From an uncultured Lachnospira sp. (GTDB lineage: Bacteria; Bacillota; Clostridia; Lachnospirales; Lachnospiraceae), in the NCBI GenBank assembly GCA_910587485.1, contig CAJUKN010000009.1, positions 1 through 64,000 on the forward strand: a stretch of DNA of 64,000 nucleotides, read 5' to 3'. The notes beneath the pieces were generated by a model. That model was not told the DNA's origin. It did no database searches and saw only the letters and a program-made list of their open reading frames with translations. Positions 33,012 to 42,467 of the stretch are shown one piece after another; within the stretch, counting starts at the first letter, position 1; each line of letters begins with the position of its first letter. The translations under genes were made by a program, and so were the position numbers.

Positions 33012-33875
33012 ATGAACAGCAAAAAAGCGGAATTACTTATGGCAAGCGTTGCACTTGCATGGGGAAGCTCCTATTTATTGATGAAAGTAGGATTAAATAG
33101 TATATCTCCATTTAATTTAATTGCGCTCCGTTTTGGAATTGCCTTTGTCTTTATGACTTTATTATTTCATAAACATTTTAAAAAACTAACCCTTTCAATA
33201 TTAAGAAAGGGATTATTAATGGGTGTTATTCTTTTTCTTGTTTTTACAGGAATGGTATGCGGCGTCAATCATACAACTGCTTCGGCAGCAGGTTTTCTAA
33301 CCAGTACCACAGTTATACTTGTTCCCATTTTAGAGTGTATTATAAAGAAAAAATTGCCGCAAAAAAAAATTGTATTGAGTGTTTTATTTGTAATGATAGG
33401 ATTGTATTGCCTTACTGTCCAAGAAAATGTAGCTATTGATTCAGGTGCTATGTATTGTCTTTTTGGTGCTTTGTCTTATGCCATTTATATTATTGTGATG
33501 GACAAAATTGCAAAAGAAGATGATACATTATTAATTAGCATTCTTCAACTAGGAGTAGCCTCTTTTTTAGGCATTATTTTTATGCTTTTATTTGAAACAC
33601 CTTGTTTGCCAGCAACACCTTTACAGTGGATGGCTATTATAGGCTTAGGCTTACTTTGCAGCGCCTATGGTTTTGTTGTTCAACCCATTGCACAAAAACA
33701 TACCACTCCAGAACGAATTGGACTTATTTTCTCACTGGAACCTGTTTTTTCTGCTATTTTATCCTACATATTTTTACATGAAACACTTGGGATAAAAGGA
33801 TATATCGGTGCTGTTTTAGTCTTTGGCGGCGTTGTTTTTTCAAAGTTAAAGTCACCCAAGCATTTAAGTACTTAA
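33012..33875 (+). CDS. EamA/DMT-family transporter
   Basis: 287 residues with ten predicted TM helices arranged as two EamA repeats. The N-terminal SVALAWGSSYLLMKVGLNSI, then SPFNLIALRF, and the C-terminal IGLIFSLEPVFSAILSYIFL, then HETLG, are the family hallmarks. It is a drug/metabolite exporter of unknown substrate, often for amino acids. The ATG follows GGAGG by 7 nt. Single gene. Confidence 0.92.
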   Translation: MNSKKAELLMASVALAWGSSYLLMKVGLNSISPFNLIALRFGIAFVFMTLLFHKHFKKLTLSILRKGLLMGVILFLVFTGMVCGVNHTTASAAGFLTSTTVILVPILECIIKKKLPQKKIVLSVLFVMIGLYCLTVQENVAIDSGAMYCLFGALSYAIYIIVMDKIAKEDDTLLISILQLGVASFLGIIFMLLFETPCLPATPLQWMAIIGLGLLCSAYGFVVQPIAQKHTTPERIGLIFSLEPVFSAILSYIFLHETLGIKGYIGAVLVFGGVVFSKLKSPKHLST

Positions 33876-33932
33876 GCAAAAAAATATTCTTATAAAAAAT
33901 AAATTGTTTCACAAGTCTAATAAAATTTAACT

Positions 33933-34003
33933 AGCAATTTGTGTCTGTGCGTTGCTTGATACAAAATTGCTATTTTTGTACAAAAAGCAACGTAGAAATG
34001 GGG
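33933..34003 (+). promoter_or_regulatory. 5'-leader hairpin module of the ABC exporter operon
   Basis: GTGCGTTGCTTGATACAAAA pairs with TTTTTGTACAAAAAGCAACG, and TAGAAATGGGG follows directly as the ribosome binding site for ATG 34010. It is the same module as at 57205 and 23449. Confidence 0.7.
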
Positions 34004-34009
34004 ATTCAT

Positions 34010-34693
34010 ATGAATATATTAGAAGCAGTTTCTATTTCAAAAACATTTACAAATGGAGATTTGTTTTTAAAAGCATTAGATAATATTTCATTGACTGTCA
34101 CAGAAGGAGAATTTATTGTAATAATAGGCACTTCTGGAAGCGGAAAATCTACATTGCTTAATATTTTAGGTGGACTTGAATATCCAACACATGGATATAT
34201 TCTTGTAAATGGAATAAATATCACTAATTTATCAGAAGAACAACGCACTCAATTTCGCCTAAATCATATTGGCTTTATTTTTCAAAACTACAATTTACTT
34301 CCAGTAATTAATGTACTAGACAATATTACTTTACCAGCAAAATTAATAGGCAGAACAATAGATGAAATGGAAGTAAAAGAATTAGTATCCAAACTAGGTA
34401 TTTCAGATAAGCTATACTATATGCCAAATGAACTATCAGGCGGACAACAACAACGAGTAGCAATTTCAAGGGCATTATACACCAAACCAAAACTTCTCTT
34501 AGCAGATGAACCTACCGGAAATCTGGATTCTAAATCTGGAATGGAAACGATTAACTTAATGCGAAAAATGTGTGATGAATATAAACAAACCATGATTGTT
34601 GTAACACATGATAAAAAAATTGCACAATTAGCAGACAAAATAATTCAAATTGAAGATGGAAAGGTAATTCAACAAGATGAACAGAACTTATGA
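34010..34693 (+). CDS. ABC transporter ATP-binding protein (MacB type)
   Basis: 227 residues from ATG 34010; the 23 codons upstream in frame are the leader hairpin. Walker A GTSGSGKST, Q-loop FIFQNYNLLPVINV, signature LSGGQQQRVAISRAL, Walker B LLADEPTGNLDSKSG and switch His VTHDKKIAQLAD are complete. It overlaps the large FtsX permease by 17 nt, forming a MacB/BceAB-like exporter. No dedicated two-component system is adjacent. Confidence 0.93.
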   Translation: MNILEAVSISKTFTNGDLFLKALDNISLTVTEGEFIVIIGTSGSGKSTLLNILGGLEYPTHGYILVNGINITNLSEEQRTQFRLNHIGFIFQNYNLLPVINVLDNITLPAKLIGRTIDEMEVKELVSKLGISDKLYYMPNELSGGQQQRVAISRALYTKPKLLLADEPTGNLDSKSGMETINLMRKMCDEYKQTMIVVTHDKKIAQLADKIIQIEDGKVIQQDEQNL

Positions 34694-37283
34694 TATAAAC
34701 CAGCCTGTTAAAAAAGTTCTTATAAAAGCTTATTGTCGTGAAAATAAAAATCGAAATTTACTATTGTTTACCTCTATCACATTAACAATCATAATCCTAT
34801 TTTGTAGCATAAGTATAATCTATGGGAAACTTCAAATTGACACACTCAATAATATACGCTCTGATGGTATGACTGTATCAACTTATTTAGAAAATGGAAC
34901 ACAAAATTCTCTTTTACAACTAAAACATTTGTCTTATGTCAAAGAAACAGGCATAGAAAAAAAGGCAGGCAAATTAATAAAAGACCAGCAAACCTATTCT
35001 ACATGTGTTATGCTTGATGATAATGCCTATGAAAATATTATTTTACCCGCTCTTGTTGATGTACAAGGAACATATCCACAACAAGCAAATGAGATTATGT
35101 TGTCAACAAAAACTTTAAATTATCTAGGAATAGAAAACTATAAATTGGGAATGAAAATTTCTTTAGACTTTTATTGGAATGATATATTTTGTACAACACT
35201 TACTGGAACACAAGATTTTATTTTATCTGGATATTATGTAGATTTACAAAATACAATGACTGAATATTCTGCTTCTTATATCTCTGAAAAACGCTTACAA
35301 GACGCTTCTATTGAACTATTCCCATGTCGAATTTTAATAGATATTGATAAACCTTACTTAGAAGGAACACAAATAGAATCACTCCTTTATAAAAATCTTA
35401 CCTTATCCTATGGACAACAAATAGTAAGTTTTAATTCAGCATCTTATCGAGCAATAGAGGGCATTATTGGTGGATATAGTGCTGCCATTATCTTTTGTTT
35501 TGTTGTTTTGCTTGTATTATTTCTTTTTGTATATAATATACTCTATATATCAATGGATAAAGATGTCCGTCAATATGGACTACTTAAAGTATTAGGCACG
35601 TCCAATAAACAAATTAAAAAAATTATTAACGCTCAACTATTTCAAATTTGTTTTACTGGAAGCATATTAAGTATCATTTTTTCAAATATAATTATGGGTA
35701 TTATTTATCCTCAAGTTATAAACAAAATTTATCCAGATATGAATAAAAAATATGTAAACAATCTTTTTTTAATTCTTGTCTGTTTAATTGTATCTATAAT
35801 AGTATTTTTTGCATCCAATATATCTTTGAAAAAAATGTTAAAATTAAGCCCTATACAAGCTGTAAAATATGAAAATATTAATACAACACTTAAAGCTAAT
35901 AACAAATATAAATTAAGAACATATAAAAAGAAATCTTTTGGTATACCTAAAAAAATAGAACCAATTTGGCAAATTGCATGGGGAAATATCACTCGCTCAA
36001 AGAAAAAATTTATTTTGACTGTATTTTCTTTGGCATTAGGAGGAGAGCTTGCTCTTGCTTCAACCGTAATTGCAAATGGAACCGATTTAATGAATCAATT
36101 ACAAAAAAATCCAGACTTTCAAATAAGTTTAACACAAGAAGCCTGCAAAACCTTAATAGAAACTTCTCAAGAAATATCCAAAATGGTTATGTTCAATGAT
36201 TCCATGATAACCCAAATAACAAATACAACGAACATGGATACAGATAATATTTTAAAAACAGAAGGATTTTTTCCTATTGTTAATAAACAAGGAAATGAAA
36301 GCCTGCGCATATTAAATTTAAATCAACAAAATGACCCATTAATAATTATACAAAAATTAAATAATAATGAATTAGAAGAATTTAAAACATATATAACAAA
36401 AAATAATATTACAGTCGATTGGGACACTTTTGTACAATACAATGGTGTATTCATTTTACATAATCATTTGATACCACAATATTGTAATAAAATGACAACT
36501 GATTATATGGGACACAATATTGGTGTATATGATTTAATTCCTTCTGGTACAGATATATCCAATTACACTCCATTTCAACTAATAAATTGTGGATATATAG
36601 ACATTGCTGACAACAATTTTCCAGAATTAAATTTTTTATGGAATAAAGAAAATACAATATATTTCATTGTATCCAATGATACATTTAACATACTTTCTAA
36701 TCATTTAACAAAACAAACATTTCAAATTTCCTTTCATGTTCAAAAAAGTAAAGAACCTGAAATAAAAAATAAATTAAAACAATGGATACAAACAACAAAT
36801 ATGGAATTTCAATCAAAGGGATATTCTTCAAAGTTAAATTTATTGTCTATCGAATGTAATTCTGATACCATTGCTTCTAACCATAATTATATCATTATTA
36901 CTCGATTCATTATGTGGACAATTAGTATTATTTTAATTTTTATTGGAATTATAAATTATTTTAATACAATGATTACAGATATAATAATAAGAAAACGTGA
37001 ATTTACTATTATGGAAAGTATTGGATTAACAAAAAAACAATTAAGATATATGCTAACATTAGAAGGTTTCTTTTATTGCTTTATTATTATAGGATTATGG
37101 GGAACCATAGGAAGTGGGATTCTTTATTTAATAGGATTGTATATGCAAAGTAAATTATCTTATTTTATATTTCGATACCCATTAGAACTACTTATAACAA
37201 TAATCATTGCTTTGATATTAATCTGTATTTTAATTCCTTACAATGTATATAAAATAAATAAAAAACAAAAAAATAAACAATAA
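34677..37283 (+). CDS. FtsX-family ABC permease, large form
   Basis: 868 residues. TM1 is near residue 28-50, followed by an external domain of ~200 residues (MacB_PCD-like), TM2-4 (~265-400), a second TM near 455 with another external domain, and three C-terminal TMs (~745-860). Coupling motifs RQYGLLKVLGTSNKQIKKI and REFTIMESIGLTKKQLRYML mark the two FtsX repeats. It exports or extracts an amphipathic substrate with the upstream ATPase. A long-hairpin element follows the stop. Confidence 0.92.
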   Translation: MNRTYDINQPVKKVLIKAYCRENKNRNLLLFTSITLTIIILFCSISIIYGKLQIDTLNNIRSDGMTVSTYLENGTQNSLLQLKHLSYVKETGIEKKAGKLIKDQQTYSTCVMLDDNAYENIILPALVDVQGTYPQQANEIMLSTKTLNYLGIENYKLGMKISLDFYWNDIFCTTLTGTQDFILSGYYVDLQNTMTEYSASYISEKRLQDASIELFPCRILIDIDKPYLEGTQIESLLYKNLTLSYGQQIVSFNSASYRAIEGIIGGYSAAIIFCFVVLLVLFLFVYNILYISMDKDVRQYGLLKVLGTSNKQIKKIINAQLFQICFTGSILSIIFSNIIMGIIYPQVINKIYPDMNKKYVNNLFLILVCLIVSIIVFFASNISLKKMLKLSPIQAVKYENINTTLKANNKYKLRTYKKKSFGIPKKIEPIWQIAWGNITRSKKKFILTVFSLALGGELALASTVIANGTDLMNQLQKNPDFQISLTQEACKTLIETSQEISKMVMFNDSMITQITNTTNMDTDNILKTEGFFPIVNKQGNESLRILNLNQQNDPLIIIQKLNNNELEEFKTYITKNNITVDWDTFVQYNGVFILHNHLIPQYCNKMTTDYMGHNIGVYDLIPSGTDISNYTPFQLINCGYIDIADNNFPELNFLWNKENTIYFIVSNDTFNILSNHLTKQTFQISFHVQKSKEPEIKNKLKQWIQTTNMEFQSKGYSSKLNLLSIECNSDTIASNHNYIIITRFIMWTISIILIFIGIINYFNTMITDIIIRKREFTIMESIGLTKKQLRYMLTLEGFFYCFIIIGLWGTIGSGILYLIGLYMQSKLSYFIFRYPLELLITIIIALILICILIPYNVYKINKKQKNKQ

Positions 37284-37305
37284 TAAATCAAAAATACTCA
37301 CAAAC

Positions 37306-37402
37306 AAAAAACTGTTGTAAAATAGAAATCTTATAAAAAATATGTTATATAAATAATAATAACCATATTTCCTGCTAAAATTTCTTTTTGCAACAGTTCT
37401 TT
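37306..37402 (+). terminator. Long-hairpin element after the FtsX gene
   Basis: AAAAACTGTTGTAAAATAGAAAT and ATTTCTTTTTGCAACAGTT pair at the ends of a ~95-bp element, with TCTTTCTTT following. It begins 22 nt after the stop codon and is a member of the family at 42300, 56963 and 57764. Confidence 0.75.
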
Positions 37403-37503
37403 CTTTATTAAAATTTATTCTTCTTATTACTTTTAATTTTTTCATTAATAAAATTCATTAATAAAATACAATAGGAATTTTACAATAGTAAATATTTATG
37501 TTA

Positions 37504-38145
37504 TCATTGTTTATTCAACCAATCAACATCATATTCTTTTTCAACATAAAAATTCTGTAACTGTCCTTCCCAAGAAAAAGACAGAAAATATTTATATTCA
37601 GTCATAGATGCTGGAGAAAACCACATATTATCATCACCTGTGAAATCGGGAAACATCTCTTTTGCTTTGTCTCTGGTCAATTCATTTACAGATACCCCAT
37701 TAAATTGAATATTATCTAAATAACTTCTATCTTCACTTATAAAAGTAAACTCCAGACGAGCAATTACGGAGTCTCCCATCTTTACACTTTTTTCATCAGT
37801 AGCAAGCGATATCAGCGCAGAAAGAGAATCATTTATCTGAATACTGCCGCCTGTATAATAACTATTTGCTTCCAGTTCTTCATTTGGGTCAATCTCATAT
37901 TTATTGATTTGCTTATCTGCTGTCATTTCAGATGCAGTCACTTTAAATCCTTTATCTAATAAAGTGCCAACGGTCGTTTGTCCTACTAAAATTTCTTGTC
38001 CTTCAATCGTAATAGGATATAATTTTTCTTCTGGTTTATTAGATGTTTTATCATCTTTGTTTTCATTAGAACAACCTGTTAATGTCATTACAATAAAAAT
38101 CAAGGACAAACCTACAATACTCCATTTTTTAAATAATTTTTTCAT
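37504..38145 (-). CDS. Lipoprotein of unknown function
   Basis: 213 residues with a signal peptide ending in the lipobox LTGC (Cys ~25), followed by a charged Asn/Lys/Asp-rich spacer. The mature part (YPITIEGQEILVGQTTVGTL, then LDKGF, later GDSVIARLEFTFISED) appears to be β-rich and has no recognised catalytic motif. It should be anchored on the outer face of the cytoplasmic membrane. Similar lipoproteins with a T-x-LLDKGF stretch occur in Clostridia. The ATG follows AAATGAGGTAAAT. Confidence 0.75.
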   Translation of the reverse strand: MKKLFKKWSIVGLSLIFIVMTLTGCSNENKDDKTSNKPEEKLYPITIEGQEILVGQTTVGTLLDKGFKVTASEMTADKQINKYEIDPNEELEANSYYTGGSIQINDSLSALISLATDEKSVKMGDSVIARLEFTFISEDRSYLDNIQFNGVSVNELTRDKAKEMFPDFTGDDNMWFSPASMTEYKYFLSFSWEGQLQNFYVEKEYDVDWLNKQ

Positions 38146-38147
38146 AT

Positions 38148-38195
38148 TTACCTCATTTCTGCTTTTTTAAGCGTAAATAAAAAACTTGTTCTTAA
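38148..38195 (-). promoter_or_regulatory. 5'-leader module of the lipoprotein gene, partial
   Basis: On the minus strand AAAAAAGCAGAAATGAGG lies 5 nt before the start codon and matches the 3' part of the leader module. The upstream arm (TTAAGAACAAGTTTTTTATT) is diverged. Confidence 0.55.
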
Positions 38196-38277
38196 AAAAA
38201 TAATATAACAATATAATGAATTTTAATCATCATTATAGAACAAATGTTTGTATTATTGTAACATAACCGCTATAAAA

Positions 38278-38331
38278 TAGCAAGTCCAACTCCTGTTAAA
38301 AAGCAAAAAAAATTTACTGATGAGGTTAAAA
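38278..38331 (+). repeat. Dispersed repeat, small remnant h
   Basis: TAGCAAGTCCAACTCCTG and TACTGATGAGGTTAAA match the right half of the ~130-bp family. The central hairpin has been lost. Confidence 0.5.
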
Positions 38332-38392
38332 AATTAAAAATTCACTTAATATAATCAAACAATAATTCTTTTACAGTTTAATACCAACCTCT

Positions 38393-38905
38393 TTACAGTT
38401 CAATATCAACCTCATAATTTTTATCAATTAAAATACAATTGCAATCATATTGTTTGCACATCTCAAAATTATATAGATTATCCTTAAGAACAGACTCTAT
38501 TGTACACCATGAATTATCAAGACGAGATTCAATTATATTTGCATATTTTTTTATTTTATCAAAATTGTTATTAATGTAGGATTCTGTCATAACAAGAATA
38601 TAATATTTTATCTCTGCTAAATATTTTTCGTCAAAATCTTTTTTCCAATCAAAAGGAATATAACACCCTTCAACAATAAGATGTTGATGATTTTCAATAG
38701 CTGTTTTTATTATATCTTTGACAATTGCCCAAAGATAAGTTATTAATTCCTTATCATCATAAGGCGTTAATGTTGTATTTCCACTTCTAATCAGTCCCAT
38801 TTTTAACAAATCTATTGATAAATATGGGTACTTATATTTTTCTAAAAGTCTTTGTGCTAAAGCGGTCTTTCCTGTATGTGAAGCTCCTGCAATCAAAATA
38901 ATCAT
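38393..38905 (-). CDS. P-loop small-molecule kinase-like protein
   Basis: 170 residues. The N-terminal P-loop GASHTGKTALAQ, then YLSIDLLKMG and LIVEGCYIPFDW, are laid out as in adenylate-kinase-like and 2-phosphoglycerate-kinase-like enzymes. The phosphate acceptor cannot be deduced. Its ATG overlaps the stop of the GNAT gene upstream (4 nt), so the two are co-translated. This could be an aminoglycoside-type detoxification pair, but no specific motif supports that. Confidence 0.75.
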   Translation of the reverse strand: MIILIAGASHTGKTALAQRLLEKYKYPYLSIDLLKMGLIRSGNTTLTPYDDKELITYLWAIVKDIIKTAIENHQHLIVEGCYIPFDWKKDFDEKYLAEIKYYILVMTESYINNNFDKIKKYANIIESRLDNSWCTIESVLKDNLYNFEMCKQYDCNCILIDKNYEVDIEL

Positions 38906-39357
38906 CTTATATTCTTCTCCATTACATAATTTATAAGGATAATTCCTTGTTGTTTTACTTGTAGTTTCTTAATAATATGATATCCTCTTTTTTCAAAAAA
39001 AACTTTTGCAGTAATAGAAGCATGGGTAATTATTTTTCTAATATTATCCATTTGTTTCAATTTATCGCAAAGCATTGTTGCAATTCCTTTTCCTTGATAA
39101 TCTTTATGAATATATAATCGGTCAAGATAGCCTGTTTTATCTATATCCCCAAAACCTACTATTCTATTATTTTCAATCGCAACCAAAGTATAATGTTCTT
39201 GTAATGATTGATTCCATTTTTCTAAATCCACTTTACCTGTTGCCCATACATTTAATTGTTCTTTTGTATAATCTTTTGCATTAACTGTATGAACTGTATT
39301 GTAAAATAACTCTGTTAATTCCACGCAATCGGATTGTATATATTCCCTAATAATCAA
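38902..39357 (-). CDS. GNAT-family N-acetyltransferase
   Basis: 151 residues beginning at a TTG 7 nt after AAGGAG. Motif A reads LYIHKDYQGKGIATMLCDKL (QGKGIA loop intact), followed by the ITHASITAKVFFEKRGYHII acceptor region. It is similar to the YafP/ElaA-like GNATs. It is the first gene of a two-gene unit with the P-loop kinase. Substrate unknown. Confidence 0.87.
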   Translation of the reverse strand: MIIREYIQSDCVELTELFYNTVHTVNAKDYTKEQLNVWATGKVDLEKWNQSLQEHYTLVAIENNRIVGFGDIDKTGYLDRLYIHKDYQGKGIATMLCDKLKQMDNIRKIITHASITAKVFFEKRGYHIIKKLQVKQQGIILINYVMEKNIR

Positions 39358-39806
39358 TGTTACTCTCCTTAAAATGAAAGGTTAAAAACCACCATTTTAT
39401 AAATGGTTATGATTTCTTTAGTTTTTAATAAAATACCCTCATTCCTTAAAAATAAAGAACAAAAAATATTAATAAAATACAATAATATATGGCAATCAAA
39501 AAATGATAACATATATGCAGACATATTATACTGGACGATTTTAATATAAACAAGTGCATTTATAATAAAAATAATAGTCTGTGATATAAACTATAAGGTG
39601 ATTACTATATCTCTTACCTTATAACTGAAAATGAAAATTTATTTATTGGCATATAATAACTACTTGTTATATAATAGTAGAAACATTTAAGAAAAAGCTA
39701 AAATTAAAATTTTTAATCATAGGGCTTATGTTTGTACACTACTTGCCACAATCTCATAAGAACTTTCGTTCTTTGTGCAAAAATAGCGTAAAAATAAGGA
39801 GAAATT
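39358..39806 (+). other. Intergenic region holding a leader-module copy
   Basis: The first 370 bp are AT-rich without a gene; divergent promoters of the GNAT and lipoprotein genes must lie here. At 39738-39799, CTTGCCACAA, then AAGAACTTTCGTTCTTTGTG (AAGAAC/GTTCTT hairpin) and AATAGCGTAAAAATAAGGAG, resemble the leader module, with the ribosome binding site AAGGAG at its end. Confidence 0.5.
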
Positions 39807-40283
39807 ATGAAAAAACTAAAAATTATGTCAATAAAAATTATGCTAATTAGTCTACTTTTCTTGCTTATGATTGCTTGCAGTAATGAATTTGCTAAACAAG
39901 AGTACAATTCTAATGAAAAGATTTCTCAAATAAATGACCATTATGCAAAAGAAGTTTCAGCTTTTAATTCCATAGATGGAGGGATATCTCTTACCGTTTC
40001 TAAATTTAATGGACGTGAAACCTTATGGACAGAAACCTTAGAAAGCAATCAAAATATAGAAATCAGCTTTTCTTTTTGTCTTTCAAAAGGGCAGGCAAAA
40101 ATAGTACATATTGATAATGATGGAAATGTTACGACAATCATTGAATGTTTACCCAACACTTCAACCGATGGATTTGTAACTAAAAACGTATCATTAAAAA
40201 ATGGACAAAATCGATTAAAAATTGTTGGATATGATTGTGAAGATATTGATTTAAAGATACTATTTCCAAAACCACAAGAATAA
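39807..40283 (+). CDS. Small lipoprotein of unknown function
   Basis: 158 residues: a Lys-rich n-region, a hydrophobic stretch and the lipobox MIAC (Cys ~24), then a mature β-rich domain (GGISLTVSKFNGRETLWTET, then KIVHIDNDGNVTTIIE). No catalytic motif. A surface-anchored protein, with AGGAG 6 nt before the ATG. It precedes the broken CPBP gene by ~90 bp and may have been in one unit with it. Confidence 0.72.
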   Translation: MKKLKIMSIKIMLISLLFLLMIACSNEFAKQEYNSNEKISQINDHYAKEVSAFNSIDGGISLTVSKFNGRETLWTETLESNQNIEISFSFCLSKGQAKIVHIDNDGNVTTIIECLPNTSTDGFVTKNVSLKNGQNRLKIVGYDCEDIDLKILFPKPQE

Positions 40284-40376
40284 ACTATAAAATTCTAATT
40301 AAATGATTTGTACAATTTTTATTTATTAAGAAATTGAGCAGCTTGTCAAGATGTACCAATAAAGGAGTGAGTCACA

Positions 40377-40771
40377 ATGAGGAAGCAAGCCAAAAATTTA
40401 ACTTTATTTTTACTTATCACATTTTTGCTTCCTTTTATATCTATTGTTGCTCAAACAACAATATCTAACAATTTCATTCGCTTTATTCTTTATGGAATCC
40501 AAGCTGCTTCTCCAACAATCTCTGTGATTGCTATACTTTATTTAAAAAAAGAGAAAACATTTCAACCATTCAATTTATAATTATATTATGTGTATTCATT
40601 GCAGAAGAAATAGGCTGTCGAGGATATTTAGAACCATTACTCAAAATAAATGGTGTTCATAAACAAATAGTTCCTTGTATTGTAGGTATGATATGGTTCT
40701 TATGGCACTACCATTTCTTTTGGCAGAATGGAATACAGATACCTATTTTATTTTGCATTTTGGAATATTAG
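40377..40771 (+). pseudogene. CPBP (CAAX-like) intramembrane protease, broken
   Basis: The first frame (67 codons) gives two TM helices and stops at 40580. In another frame, from about 40579, the sequence continues CVFIAEEIGCRGYLEPLLK, carrying the EExxxR motif, then WFLWHYHFFW with the metal-binding His motif, and stops at 40771. The central TM helices of a normal ~250-residue protein and its C-terminus are missing. Inactive. Family members often serve in bacteriocin immunity. Confidence 0.82.
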
Positions 40772-40790
40772 AAAAACAAAAGGAGGAACA

Positions 40791-41459
40791 ATGGAAAAAT
40801 CTTATACAGTTATAGGCGGTGCTGATGGACCAACATCTATTTTTCTTGCTGGAAGCTTTAAAGGTCATAAAGAAAAAAATATAATTAAATCTATCAAAAG
40901 AAAAATATTAAATAAAAAATTTGATATCAAAAGGAAAAAAGCTGCTAAGCTAATTATTCCTAACGCACACACAATAGAACAAACCATTCAATATATAAAA
41001 CAACATTATCATGCTGTGGAAGCCGATTATTCCTATCCATATTTCAATGAGAGAAAATTAAATATGAAATATTTGCTTATTCGACGTGAAAAACCTGAAT
41101 TATTAGGAGAAGATAAAAAAATTGTTCCACCACAAGATTTTAACAATATAGAACTTGTAAAAGAATGGCAAAAATCTATTGAAGAATGGACGAATGAATG
41201 TCTTAAAAAAACAGAATCTATTTCCAATACAATTTTTCCTACAGATTATCATTTATTTTTAATCAATACAAAAGAAGATGGAGCATTAGAAATTGAATTA
41301 GATACATTACATCCTAATATTTCTATTTCTTACTCTGGAAATAAAAAAATTTTAGAACCTATATTAAAAAATATTTATATGTACTATGGTGTTTCAAAAA
41401 AGGATATTCACCATAAGACTGAACGATATAAGACATTATTATCTGTACTAAGCTCATAA
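40791..41459 (+). CDS. Unknown protein with a GGADGPT motif at its N-terminus
   Basis: 222 residues from ATG 40791, preceded by AGGAGG; the frame upstream belongs to the CPBP relic. The N-terminus reads YTVIGGADGPTSIFLAG, a motif otherwise known from the β subunit of sodium-pumping decarboxylases, but the rest is soluble, Lys-rich and unrelated (AHTIEQTIQYIKQHYHAVEA, YLLIRREKPELLGEDKK). Automated pipelines tend to mislabel such proteins as decarboxylase subunits; no membrane domain is present. Function unknown. Confidence 0.7.
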   Translation: MEKSYTVIGGADGPTSIFLAGSFKGHKEKNIIKSIKRKILNKKFDIKRKKAAKLIIPNAHTIEQTIQYIKQHYHAVEADYSYPYFNERKLNMKYLLIRREKPELLGEDKKIVPPQDFNNIELVKEWQKSIEEWTNECLKKTESISNTIFPTDYHLFLINTKEDGALEIELDTLHPNISISYSGNKKILEPILKNIYMYYGVSKKDIHHKTERYKTLLSVLSS

Positions 41460-41745
41460 TATATTTATATAATTTTTAATAGTTAAATATATATAGTTTA
41501 ATTAAAATACTGTGAAATAATAATGAAATTATATGCTGTCATATAGCTTACAAATATTTGCTTAATTCAAAACAAAAGAGAAAATAGTGTGAAAAATAAT
41601 GCTAATAAATTTATTTTTCACAAACAAGTTTATTATCTATTAGTGCCGATACATTATAAATAATACTTAATGTGATAATAAAAATTGTTTTTACAAATTT
41701 CTATTGTATATTTCTTACACTACGCTTTAATAAGGAGGATTTTAT

Positions 41746-42225
41746 ATGCGAAATGTAATATGTTTTCATGGACCAAATGAAGATAATGCATATCTTAGTA
41801 ATTGGTTTTTATCAGATTTTGAAGTGAATAATATTAAATTTACATCTATGGAACAATATATGATGTATCAAAAAGCAATAATATTTAATGACAAGACAAT
41901 TGCTAATCAAATTTTAGAAACTTCAGATTTTGGAAAAATTAAAGCATTAGGACGTGCTGTTAAAAATTATAATGATGTTTATTGGAATGGAATACGCCAA
42001 ATTGTTGTATATAAAGGATTAGTTGAAAAGTTCCTTCAAAATGAATCATTAAAAGAACAACTGCTTTCTACAGCTCCACATATCTTAGCTGAATGTGCTG
42101 TACGCGATAAAATTTGGGCAATTGGATTATCCATGAAAGATGATAGACGCTTTGATATGAATCAGTGGCAAGGTCAAAATTTATTAGGATTTTCCTTAAT
42201 GATGGTACGTGACTTTTTGTCTTAA
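41746..42225 (+). CDS. NADAR-family protein (YbiA-like)
   Basis: 159 residues. The fold signature SNWFLSDFEVNN, then TSMEQYMMYQKAIIF, KALGRAVKNY, WNGIRQIVVYKGL, and a final WAIGLSMKD with WQGQNLLG, identify the NADAR (YbiA) superfamily. Members act on ADP-ribose-linked or riboflavin-intermediate N-glycosides, and some reverse ADP-ribosylation. All expected blocks are present, and the start follows AAGGAGG. It stands alone; no DarT/DarG partner is beside it. A long-hairpin element is downstream. Confidence 0.9.
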   Translation: MRNVICFHGPNEDNAYLSNWFLSDFEVNNIKFTSMEQYMMYQKAIIFNDKTIANQILETSDFGKIKALGRAVKNYNDVYWNGIRQIVVYKGLVEKFLQNESLKEQLLSTAPHILAECAVRDKIWAIGLSMKDDRRFDMNQWQGQNLLGFSLMMVRDFLS

Positions 42226-42299
42226 TTGAACTACCCATTATCTAAAGCTAATGGGATTGCGACTACATTATTTTCAATTTTATTTTTTTGAAACAAAAT

Positions 42300-42400
42300 A
42301 GAGTTGGTGTAAAATTGAAATTTTATACTAAATATAGCATTTATCTAAATAAATTAGAACTTTATCTAGTGTTAAAATTTCTTTTTACAACAACTCTTTT
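42300..42400 (+). terminator. Long-hairpin element after the NADAR gene
   Basis: AGAGTTGGTGTAAAATTGAAATTT pairs with AAATTTCTTTTTACAACAACTCT. The core ATATAGCATTTATCTAA is shared with the element at 56963. It starts 75 nt after the stop and ends in TTTTC. Confidence 0.75.
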
Positions 42401-42467
42401 CTATTTTATATATAAAAACAAAAAACGATAAACTGTAAATTATAAATTTTATAACTTTTATGTAATT

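Noticed and set aside
28981..39357. A defence island around the GNAT, kinase and ABC genes
   Set aside because: Only common detoxification and transport families are present; no nuclease, toxin-antitoxin or effector domain supports it.
40728..40790. N-terminal extension of the GGADGPT protein
   Set aside because: These codons belong to the CPBP relic region; a strong AGGAGG precedes ATG 40791.
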